From Datisca glomerata (lineage: Eukaryota; Streptophyta; Magnoliopsida; Cucurbitales; Datiscaceae), in NCBI GenBank assembly GCA_003255025.1, contig QANY01002930.1:434001-498000 (forward strand): a stretch of DNA of 64,000 nucleotides. Direction: 5' to 3'. The notes below the pieces were generated by a model. The model was given only the letters and a program-made list of their open reading frames with translations. It did no database searches and was not told where the DNA came from. The position numbers and the translations under genes are program-made. Below, piece after piece: positions 1-9,622 of the stretch (the stretch's first letter is position 1; every line of letters starts with the position of its first letter).

Positions 1-20
1 AGAGATAGTATGAGTCCTCC

Positions 21-72
21 GTCCCAGATTCCATCATCGCGACCATCTGGTTCATCGGTACTACCAAACAAG
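21..72 (+). repeat. Direct repeat, copy 1
   Basis: A stretch of about 52 bp centred on 'cccagattccatcatcgc' recurs in the same orientation at 1562-1614 with scattered substitutions. The two copies lie about 1.54 kb apart. I cannot tell whether they are ends of one element or two fragments of a dispersed family. Confidence 0.6.
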
Positions 73-120
73 TCATAGTGCGTGGAAGGAGCCAGATGAC
101 AAAGATTTTGCTTACCCCTC

Positions 121-190
121 CACACACACACACGTGTGTGTGCGCGCGCGCGCGCATGTGCGGTATGCGAGCGCGCGCGCGTGTGTGTGG
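121..190. repeat. Compound alternating purine-pyrimidine microsatellite (CA/GT/GC)
   Basis: Runs of CA, then GT, then CG, a short interruption, then CG and GT again make about 70 bp of almost uninterrupted purine-pyrimidine alternation. The order is nearly self-complementary, so the tract could fold back or adopt Z-DNA. The reading frame through it is a by-product of the repeat. Confidence 0.9.
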
Positions 191-195
191 ACCTA

Positions 196-910
196 TCTAT
201 TCACTTCTTCTTTAGAGAGAGTAGCTTTTTACGAAAGGCTATTCCCTCAGATTGCTCGTCTTTCTATACACCCTAAATCGGCAACAACAAGACCAACCAA
301 AGAAATAGGAATAGAAAACGGGACTCACTTAGTTCAGTCGAACCGGGGGTTGCGCAGTTTGCTCGACGCATCCTTTTGTATATTAAAAATTGACATTCAT
401 TTGGGCCATGGCGGCCAATGCTCTGCTGATGATGCAGAAAGCTTTTTTATAGAGAGAGAGTCAAAGGGGCTTCTGCGAGTGATTCTGTAACTGCTTGAAG
501 CTTAAACCTGACTTTATGATGGCTGACTTATACTATTGTCAAGTCATCCACGTATCTTTATGATCTGCTTTCCTTCTATTTCTCAGATTTTTGGCTTTGG
601 CCCATTCAAGGTGAAAAATGGGGTCGATGGTGTTGGCTAAAAGAGGGGTAGAGAGGAGAGCTTTGGAAGGACGCAGTGGGAAGAATGCAACCCTAGCCTC
701 TGTCCGGCCAATCATTTCGCTAGCATCTTGCATTCTCACCTCCGTTTGACTGTCGCTCGGGGAAGTAGTTGTAGATACATTTTTTTATCAGACAGAATGG
801 CCAATTAAAGGGAAAGCACTAAGTTACTTACATTACGACACTTTGAGGCACCATTAGCTCACGAGCCCTTTTTCATTTTCCTTTCTTCACCGGGCTTGTG
901 CCATGTCTCC
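196..910. other. GC-richer segment of uncertain origin (organelle-derived or old Copia fragment)
   Basis: This stretch is visibly richer in G and C than its neighbours and reads like plant mitochondrial intergenic DNA, including 'tcaccgggcttgtgccatg' near its right end. Around 355-412 (+) a frame resembles the start of a Copia RNase H domain (ARRILLYIKN, then a stop). Retroelement fragments are common inside plant mitochondrial DNA, so the two readings are compatible. No intact gene is present. This is an impression from composition, not a match. Confidence 0.3.
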
Positions 911-1900
911 CAAACAATCTCAATACATATGGTGCAAGACGATTCTACATAATGAAAACCTCAATTTTTATTTGGATATAGACGATATCTCTTTATTCTT
1001 CGTGATGTTGACCACATTTATACGCCCTAGCTATTTGCATTTTAGTGGGTTGGTCTGGTATGATAATTTATGGGAAAAAGTATATTACAACATCTTTAAT
1101 TCGTGAATTTCTAATGATCACCATGTTCCACATGCTGGATCCTCTACTATTCTATGTTCTTCGTGAAAACTTGCCAATCCCTATGTTGTGTGGAGCTAAG
1201 TATCTTCTATTCGCTAGGATAAAGCTTTTCCTCTATGATGAAGAATGATTTGTTCGGGAAAACCTTTTTTTTCTTATGTGGATGGGTCACTTCAATTTCC
1301 CAAGACTAGAGAATGGGATTTTCCTACAAAAGATGAAAAGTGCTTAACTTCAAATGAGATTACTTGCGTACTTCCTTTCAGCCCAATATACATTAGACGT
1401 TGCCACGTCCCACTTAACTTCAGTCCACGAGGCATACCGCATTTCAACCAACCGACTAACTTGCCTCTCTCAATGTTGGGGATGAGAACCCATGATTTGA
1501 CCTGCTAGCATTCAAGCTAGGCGTTAGCGCCCTCCCTAGTTAAGGGTCTCCCTGATATCTTTTCCCAGATTCCATCGTCGCAGCCATCTGGTTCACCGTT
1601 GCTACCAAAAAGTCTCATGCTTATGTTACTGTTATTGATGGTTTTCTTTTCTCAACAAAAAAGCGAAAGTATGTGCAAATTCTGACATCATCACAGTCCA
1701 CTTGGTTTTCTTTCTCGCGGAGCAGCATAAAGGCCTTTTTCGGTATGAATTAACCAAGCATATTCATAAAATTCTCATGGCCATTGACATGTTTCATATG
1801 AAATTGAAAAGTATATGAAAAATTTCATACAAAATAAGGATAGTGAAAATATAACAATCAACCTAATCAACTCGAGTGTTTCTTTTTTAAAGCACCCCCT
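911..1900. other. No gene recognised; AT-rich with a SINE-like box
   Basis: Only short overlapping reading frames without recognisable domains are present. A B-box-like motif occurs on the minus strand at 1480-1490 (GGTTCTCATCC, near the tRNA/SINE consensus GGTTCGANNCC), with a hairpin-forming CTAGC...GCTAG just upstream. This suggests a decayed tRNA-derived SINE. Confidence 0.4.
1562..1614 (+). repeat. Direct repeat, copy 2
   Basis: Second copy of the sequence at 21-72, same orientation, diverged by several substitutions and a small indel (e.g. 'ccatcgtcgcagccatctgg' against 'ccatcatcgcgaccatctgg'). Confidence 0.6.
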
Positions 1901-4190
1901 TCACGATCTTTAACAGGATTTTTACAGTTCTTTTATTATGACCTAAAATATCGTAAGTGCAACATCTATTTTGAGGTATCTTCTTTCTAAAAGATAAGTA
2001 CCTTTTTCTTCTTTGGTCTACCTGAAGAACGTCTAATGCATGGAGGTAAAATCCTTTGATCTTTGATATCATCAGGAACTATCCAATCAGTTTCATTACC
2101 AGCGGGATACACAGATGTTGCATACATACATTCAAGCTCACTCTTCTTGGATGTGTATGGATATGTTGAAATGTTCATCCTTGTAAGTGCAGCACACACA
2201 TGAGAATAATGTAGTAGATCTAGCTGCCACATATTACAAGTGCAATACCTATTTGAAATGTTCACAACATATTCAACTTCACCATCAAGAACTTGAGATA
2301 AAATAACGTCAATGATGTATACCTACAAAAATAAACAATTAATAATAACTAATGAATGGAAATATTTAAATATGAAAACAAAAACATAAGAGAACTCACA
2401 TCCATGGTACGAGTCACCTCAAATTGAGCACGTAAATCCTTCTCCGCTTCCTTAGTTAAACACATAAGCATACAACTAGCAGCAGTCCTCCCATCATAAA
2501 ACTATAATTGAAACTTTTCTCGTATATACTTTATAGGGCAAGCAACGGACAATGATCTAGCATCCTTTAGAATATAATTTGATGTCTCAACTAAATTTGA
2601 TGTCATCACGTTATAACGACGTCTAACGAAGTATGCACGAGCCCATTTCTCATACCCAACTCCCCTCAAGTAAGACCATATAGATGGAACAATAGCCTCT
2701 AGACAACGCATGTTCAACTCAAAATCTATAGTCATGTATGTCCTTGAACATTTATAAAATAAACTATCAAGTTTGAACCTCTTATATGTTATCTTCACAT
2801 TATTAAGCAAATGTTAGATGCAATAACCATGATGAGCATCCATAAAATCATTTGCAATAGCCTTTGGGATGCTGTTATGATGATCAGAAATGGTCACCAA
2901 CTCTTCATGATATTCAAGGGCGCACAACTCAACTTCTCTATAAACCAATCACAAGCCAAATCATTCTTCGAATAAACAATTGCAAATGCTAGTGGAAAAA
3001 TTTGGTCATTACTATTAAGAATTGAAGCAATAAGAAGGTACCATGATATTTATGCTTCAGAAAAGTTCCATCAACTCTTATAAAAGGCCTACAATGTCGA
3101 CTATCACTTAACCAAGGCCCCAAGGCCACAAAAAAAAATACTTTAGCCTACCATCACAGTCAATATGAAAATGTGTGGCAGTACCTAAAACATGTAAAAA
3201 ATATTTACTAAAAAAACTGAATGTATAATAATACAATGAACAATTATATACACATAGTAATTTAAAAGTAGTTGTACCAGGATTATTTTTCTGCAAGTAA
3301 AAGCAATAGGAATGTAGTACCACATAAGACTCCTTCGGAGAACGACGAATCGTATCAAGAGCTCCATTCTTGGCCCTCCAAGCTTTATAATAACTAATAT
3401 TAATGACATGCTTCATATGCATAAGATGAATAATGTCTTAGGTTGTGTGCGATCACCAACTCCACACATATACTTATCCTTTATACACTCATTAAAAATT
3501 ATTGAAGTGGCTTGTCGGTGATCACTTTGAACAATGTCAAGCGAACAAGAGTGCTCATTTAGATACTTTCCAACGCACCAAATTTCACCACCTCTATAAC
3601 GTGAAGCACGTATAAACCAGTGGAAATTCTTGATAACACACCGGACTACATACCTTTCACGATTAGACTTGCTAGTCATAAATTGAAAATTGTGCTTCAT
3701 AGCTATCAAGTGGAGAGCCTTTACCAACTTATATTTTGAGCTGAAAATGAATTCTCTTGTATATCAAATCCAAGAGGTAACTTATCCACATCTAGTTTAT
3801 CCACAAATAATGGTTTAGAAGGATTATCATGAACAACAATTTGAGATGAAGACACAACCTCTGATGATGAAAAAAATATCACTACTAACAACATCATCAG
3901 ATGTCCTACAAACCAGTGCATGATGTCACAATTAACACATAATTTCTACCTCTCTCATTATTCATCAAAGTAAGATATCAAACAACGTCAAAATCCATAA
4001 TTATCTCTACGAAATTAGAAGATGATTCTACAGATTCAATATTTACCATCAAACACATATAATTAGTATCTACTCCTGATGCACGTGACACTAAACCAAG
4101 TAAAACTTCGTGTGATGCATCATTACCCACCAACAATGACTTAATCTTGTAGTCAATAAAATTTCTTGCATCATCCCACTTCCCATCATA
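1900..4190 (-). pseudogene. MuDR/MULE transposase, degenerate
   Basis: Read on the minus strand, fragments in the correct order match a MuDR-family transposase. The N-terminal part (about 4187-3980) is followed by the FAR1/MuDR-type DNA-binding region near 3690-3470 (RYVVRCVIKNFHWFIRAS, then HSCSLD and HRQATS). The central DDE-type catalytic region lies at about 3110-2870 (PLAFAIVYSKND). Next comes the conserved block at 2760-2560 (EKWARAYFVRRRYNVMTSNL), then a SWIM zinc finger near 2255-2180 (CTCNMWQLDLLHYSH). In the SWIM finger a family cysteine before the last histidine appears to be replaced by Tyr. The end is a decayed zinc knuckle at about 1970-1905 (GHNKRT). Frameshifts and stops separate the pieces, so the copy cannot make transposase. 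Terminal inverted repeats were not found. Confidence 0.85.
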
Positions 4191-4214
4191 AAAATTAACA
4201 ATAAATAAGTAAAT

Positions 4215-4960
4215 AACATACGCAATATAGTATATAAATATATACAATAAAATATAAGACAATATATTATAAAAAGAAGATGACATAATTTGATGAACAA
4301 GATTCAACAATTCCACAATATGAAATTAACAAAATATGTAAACATATACCACACGGTATATATTTATTTACTACACAATTGTAGACAAAAAAACTACATA
4401 AATCAATATAGAATATATATTATATGGTATACGAAAATATACTATATAACAAATGATATCATTTTGTATAACATAATATATACACAATACAGTATAAGAC
4501 AATATATTATAAAAAGAAGATGACGTAATCTGATGAACAAGATCAACAAAACCACAATATGAAATTAACAAAATATGTAAATATATACCACACGGTATAT
4601 GTATATACTACACAATTGTAGACAAAAAAAACTACATAAATCAATATAGAATATATATTATATGGTATAAGAAAATATACCATATAACAAATGATATCAT
4701 ATTGTATAACATAATATATATACAATACATTATAAGACAATATATTATAAAAAGAAGATGACGTAATCTGATGAACAAGATTCAACAATTCCACAATATG
4801 AAATTAACAAAATATGTAAATATAAACCACATTGTATATGAGTATATACTACACAATTGTAGACAAAAAACTACATAAATCAATATAGAATACATATTAT
4901 ATGGTATACGAAAATATACCATATAACAAATGATATCATCCTGTATAACATAATATGAAA
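4215..4960. repeat. Tandem array, about 3 units of 238-240 bp
   Basis: The landmark 'tataagacaatatattat' begins at 4253, 4493 and 4731, giving periods of 240 and 238 bp. A partial unit precedes the first copy. Units are highly similar, differing by scattered substitutions. The array sits immediately upstream of the MULE transposase start, where the 5' region of the element would lie. Short reading frames recurring once per unit on the minus strand are by-products of the repeat. Confidence 0.92.
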
Positions 4961-5930
4961 TTATATACCATTGAATATATGTTTATATACTATATTCTAA
5001 ATAGTCCAAACAAATGATTATACCATACAAATGAATCAACACTATATAAATATATACTATATGTAAATATTTATAAACTATGTAACAAAAATAACGATTT
5101 AACAATCCAAAAAGGAAAACATGATTATAGCAATCCAAAATCAAAATGACGATGACAGAAAATGGACAAACAAAATTCAGCAATCAAAAGAATGACTCAA
5201 CAATAAAAAATCAATTACATTAAATAAAACTAGAATACTAATAACTTAGAATACTGATAACATAATCGGTTAGAATACTAATAACAAAATCGATTCCAGA
5301 ACATATGCAGAGATTCCAAAATACTAATAACGATTCTAAAATACTACTGAAAATTTCAACAAACAGATCCAGAATACTAATAACGATTCCAGCAAACAAT
5401 TCCAAAATACTAATAACGATTCCAACAAAAGAAAGTCAAATTGCAGAATCGATAGCAGCAAAAGAGAAAAAGAAGATGAAGCATAATACATATATCAGAT
5501 CTTATTTCTTAGAAGAATGCCACAGTATTGATTGGAGGTCAAAGTAATGAAGGTGAATGAAGAATGCGTGGAATGAACCGCCATAATGTTGCTGTAATTT
5601 TGATGGTATAAAACGCCAGAGACAAGGAAGAAAGGCAATGCAGTGAGCAACCTGCAGTTCTGAACTAAAAATATTAAAACCTATAAAAGCAACAGTTAGT
5701 TTTAGAAAGGATAGAAACATAAAAAATCAACTAAAATCATAACTAACTAACAACCTAAAAGGAGGATTTAACCATATCTTCAAATCATAAATTTAAAGGA
5801 CATAATACAAAAATGCAACTTAAAGCAGCCTAATCCCCTAATTTTTCCTATCTTATAGGAAATTTTCATAACTAGATTATAGACTAAAATGTCTTTAATC
5901 GATTTAAGGGGTGTTTAAAAAAAATTGGGA
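4961..5930. other. AT-rich; short interspersed repeat of 'aatactaataacgattcca'
   Basis: No gene is visible. Between about 5225 and 5440 the words 'aatactaataac' and 'gattcca' recur many times in irregular order, an imperfect minisatellite of roughly 30-bp spacing. The part at 5500-5700 is less AT-biased and may be untranslated-leader sequence of the neighbouring element, but nothing recognisable is encoded. Confidence 0.55.
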
Positions 5931-7130
5931 TAAATATATGATATATCATTAATTGACTAATTATCTAATTACTTAATTATAGAAAGTCAATTAATGATGG
6001 ACGTCAATAAAAAAATTTTAAGTTTAAAAATCTTTCGAAACCGCTCAAAAATCACAAAATATTTGAAAACAATAAAAAACCACTCAAAACTGCCTAATAA
6101 ACTGCCAAATATCAAACATTTATTCAAAAAATAAATTCTCAAAAAATGGAATGATTACACATATCAAGAATCTTCCCAAATCTTCTAAAAAAATAATAAA
6201 TATCAATGACACCAACCTAAACATAGGTGTCAATAATTATTCAATATATATATATAATTAATTCAAGCGATTATTTAATTAAGGATATTCCTATATAGTC
6301 AATTCATTGAAATATTTCTCCTCTTAATTCAAATATTTTCAGGTAGATTTAGAATATATCATTGATTGACTACTCATCATATTGCTTAAACATAGTGAGT
6401 CAATTTTCGGATAGATATAAAGTATATCATTGATTGACTAATTACTTTTTTTGACTCTTGATTGACTAATTACTTGACTCCTTATATTTAAGTAATGAGA
6501 TGAGTAGTCAATCAATTACGTATTTTATATCTACCCAGAAATTTTTGAATGATATAATCAATGACTAATTAATTGACTCATCTCCTTGCTTAAAATATGA
6601 AGAGTCAATTGATGCTAAACATCAATAAAATATGTTTACCATAAAAAAATGGAATAATTACCCATATCAAGAATGCTCCCAAATCTTCTCTAAATATAAG
6701 AACTATCAATGGCAACAACCTAAACATAAATGTCAATAATTATTTAGAACATATATACAATTAATTCAAACATTTATCTAATTAAGGACATTCCTAAATA
6801 GTCAACCAATTGAAATTTTTCTCTTCTTAATTAAAAAAATCAGGAAGATATAAAATATATCATTGATTGACTACTCATCTCATTGCTTAAATATAACGAG
6901 TCAATTTTCTGGTAGATATAAAGTATATCATTCATTGACTAATTACTTGACTCTCTATATTTAAGCAATGAGATGAATAGTCAAACAATGATATATTTTA
7001 AATGATATATTTTAAATGAATAGCCAGAAATTTTTGAATGATATAATCAATGAATAATTAATTGACTCATCACATTACTCAAATATAGGAAAACAATTAA
7101 TATTAGACATCAATGAAATATGTTTACCAT
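5930..7130. repeat. 503-bp tandem duplication with an internal hairpin in each unit
   Basis: Unit A starts near 6141 and unit B near 6644 (common word 'atggaat.attac.catatc'), a 503-bp period. A partial unit lies at 5935-6015. Each unit contains an inverted pair: 6365-6394 with 6483-6512 in unit A, and 6866-6895 with 6956-6984 in unit B. Arms are about 30 nt with few mismatches. The motif TTGACT/AGTCAA recurs throughout. No coding potential. Confidence 0.85.
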
Positions 7131-7505
7131 CAACAGAATATTCCATTAATGAATATGTTAGTTTACCATTAATAGGATATTTTGACTACATATAATTAAG
7201 AAATAAGATATTCTATTAACAATATTAGATAAAATTTAGGAAACAATTAAGATGTTAAATAAATGATGATAAAATTAATATGTAAAAACATGATTTTGAT
7301 TCAAAAATCTGTAAAAACATGAAAACTATTGTCTCTTTAACTTTTTATCAATAAATAGTTGATGACGGAGCACCAAAACTTGTATATTACTTTAAAGTTA
7401 AAAAAATTGATATATTTTTAAAGTGAGATTTAAAAATTATCTATTTAGTGCTATTATTTTATCTTATATTGTTAATCTTTAAGAATTTAGTCGTTTAAGG
7501 AATTT
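7131..7505. other. AT-rich spacer
   Basis: Low-complexity AT-rich sequence without a gene or a recognisable element. Confidence 0.6.
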
Positions 7506-7529
7506 ACAAGATGGAAACAATTGAATATT
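7506..7529 (+). repeat. Inverted repeat, left arm (24 bp)
   Basis: This 24-bp arm is perfectly complementary to 7939-7962. It flanks the small element at 7563-7924, so the element appears to sit in the loop of an older palindrome. Confidence 0.9.
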
Positions 7530-7562
7530 TTAAGTAATAAACTATTGTAATTACATTGAGCT

Positions 7563-7924
7563 AGGGGTATTTAAAACCGAATCGAACCGGCCGAACCAAA
7601 TCGAGACCGAACAAAAAATGATCGGTTTGGTCGGTTCTTTATGTATATTCGGTTCGAAAAAATTACCGAACCAAAGTTTCGGTTCGGTTCGGAATTTAAT
7701 AGTTTTGAACCGAACCGAAACTTTAAATTTATATGATTTTTAATTTTTTTATATATAATTTATTTTTAATTTTTTTTTATAATTTTTTATAAAACCGAAC
7801 CGCACCAAATCGAACTGAACCGAAACTTTAATTTTATATTTATGTTTTTAAATAATATCATTAAAAATTTATTTTTAATTATTAATATCGAACCGAAAAA
7901 TCAAACCGAACCATGAACACCCCT
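7563..7924. mobile_element. Small non-autonomous DNA element rich in CCGAAC motifs, with 10-bp TSD
   Basis: The ends are inverted: AGGGGTATTTAAA at the left and, read on the minus strand, AGGGGTGTTCATG at the right. The interior consists largely of CGAACCGAAC-type words in both orientations around an AT-rich core. The 10 bases outside each end, ACATTGAGCT (7553-7562) and ACACTGAACT (7925-7934), match except for two transitions and look like an aged target-site duplication. A 10-bp duplication would fit a Mutator-type mover better than the 8 bp of hAT. The element has no coding capacity. Confidence 0.7.
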
Positions 7925-7938
7925 ACACTGAACTTTGG

Positions 7939-7962
7939 AATATTCAATTGTTTCCATCTTGT
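7939..7962 (-). repeat. Inverted repeat, right arm (24 bp)
   Basis: Exact reverse complement of 7506-7529. Confidence 0.9.
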
Positions 7963-7969
7963 GTGACCC

Positions 7970-9622
7970 TTTGGAACCACCATAGGCATATCACACTTCT
8001 CCTTAGCCTCACTATCAGAGTGAGTTTTGGAGTTAACAGTTAGTACTTCCACCACCTAATAAGGGTGTTTCGCTTTCCTGTTGCTCATGATTTGCATCCT
8101 TACCTAAATTCATTAGGATGGCCCTGGAATTTTACAACGTAGCCCACAGTCCGCTACTTCCAAATTTTTGGAGACTACTTCTCTGACTCCTTGTCCTCAG
8201 CTATAAGACTGGAGCCTTTATAAATTTGGATATGCTTTAAATTTGTTATTTCTTAGTCTAGCATTCAAATTCACCTGACCCCATTTTTACTTCAACGCTA
8301 GTGGCAAGTAGGAAATTTTTCATGGCAAGTCTAGCAGCAACAAGCATTGGAAAACAAGCACTTTTTCGTCCAAGGGAATTGAGAGTATCCTCCAGTGAGG
8401 TCCCTCTCCTAGTGCTAGAGTCCGGATGAAAGAGGCTCCTAATTAAACTAGAGCCCATACGAGCTATGGTACCCTACGTAGAGTCTGAATCATTTATGTC
8501 GTACATTTGATCGTTGAACTGGTTACCATGACTTACCCTTATTTTTGCATTACAATGCAGATTCCAAGTGCCTCGTCTAATTGACTGAAGTCACTTCCAC
8601 TCCCTTATGCCGCCTCAAGACTTATCCAGATAAGAATTGAATTGATTTTCACATAGATTAATTTGATGGACGCTAACCTTTAGCAACACGCAGTTGACCT
8701 TACAAGAGGCATCGTTGACTGTTTATCCAAGACGATTAATCATACTAGTCTGCTTATTATGCTATATATTGCTTGTACGGCTTAGAGCATGAATTAATTG
8801 TAACCAACCCCTTAATCCCCTTAGTGAAAAACACACAATTGATGATGTCCGCCGAGACCGGTGTCAAACTTTTTCTAAAGAAGATGAAGAGGAAGAATAA
8901 GGTTAAGAAATAGGTCGAGGATTTGGGATCTAAGGCTGCCCCTTGATTTGGGATCTAAGGCTGCCCCTTAGCCTTCCCCTGAGAAGTCTATCGAGAGGAC
9001 CTCACTATATCCATCTAATCCCTAACTTCCTAGTTTGGTCATGGTGATATTTCTTGCTAATCGCCACAGACAAATGGATAGAGCCTTCGTTCGCGTCTGC
9101 GATCATTAAAGAATGAACCTTAGTCCCTAAAGCTACCTCGGAACACGATCTTACAAGAAGATGAGGTTTCACCGTTGATGTCACCAATTGGCTGCTTACT
9201 CCCCATGATCGTGCTTTGTTGAAGGATAATCGATTGAACAGCTGGCTGAGGAATCTATGGTACACTCATTTTGCAAAAGTTTATGTTTTCAATTCATCTA
9301 TACTTGACTTTTCCTTGAACTAAATCCTTTCTCTTTTAGTCTGTTCAGGTTTTGAGTATGATGGTGTGAAGGGTCGCGACCTTACAATTTCAGTACAAAG
9401 TGAAGAACTTGTTTCATCTTGATTCGAAGCTCTCAAAGCCAAGGTGGAGGCTAAAGAGGTCTTATCTCTCCATGTGACCATCAATGGGCTTTTGGTTAAG
9501 CTCACCATGTCCAAATCCAAACTTTCCTCTCAGGAAAGGTCCCTTAACCTGATGACCCTGAGGAGGAGCAATTTGAGGGCCAAGTTTGAGTCACTGAAGA
9601 TGGAAAAGCGATAATAGAGGAC
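7970..9622 (+). pseudogene. Disrupted coding-like region, probably a retroelement accessory ORF
   Basis: The composition is coding-like and GC-richer than the flanks, but no frame stays open. On the plus strand a fragment at about 9390-9615 reads as a Leu/Lys/Glu-rich coiled coil (e.g. LKAKVEAKEVLSLHV, then LRRSNLRAKFESLKMEKR). This resembles the C-terminal coiled coil of the antisense 'gypsy-type putative transposase' ORFs of Tat elements. A second fragment lies at 9040-9260. A duplicated word occurs at 8924-8969 ('gatttgggatctaaggctgc' twice). The region stops exactly where the Copia LTR begins at 9623. Family assignment is tentative. Confidence 0.4.

Noticed and set aside
134..490. 118-codon plus-strand frame across the microsatellite
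   Set aside because: The N-terminal part is the translated CG/GT repeat and the rest has no domain; it is an incidental open frame, although part of it may hold a Copia scrap.
1478..1550. Possible tRNA gene on the minus strand
   Set aside because: The T-arm-like and B-box-like parts are present, but an acceptor stem and a seven-base anticodon loop cannot be drawn; a SINE remnant is more likely.
4290..4794. Several overlapping 65-85-codon frames on both strands
   Set aside because: They recur once per 240-bp repeat unit and are rich in Tyr/Ile from AT-rich codons; they are by-products of the tandem repeat.
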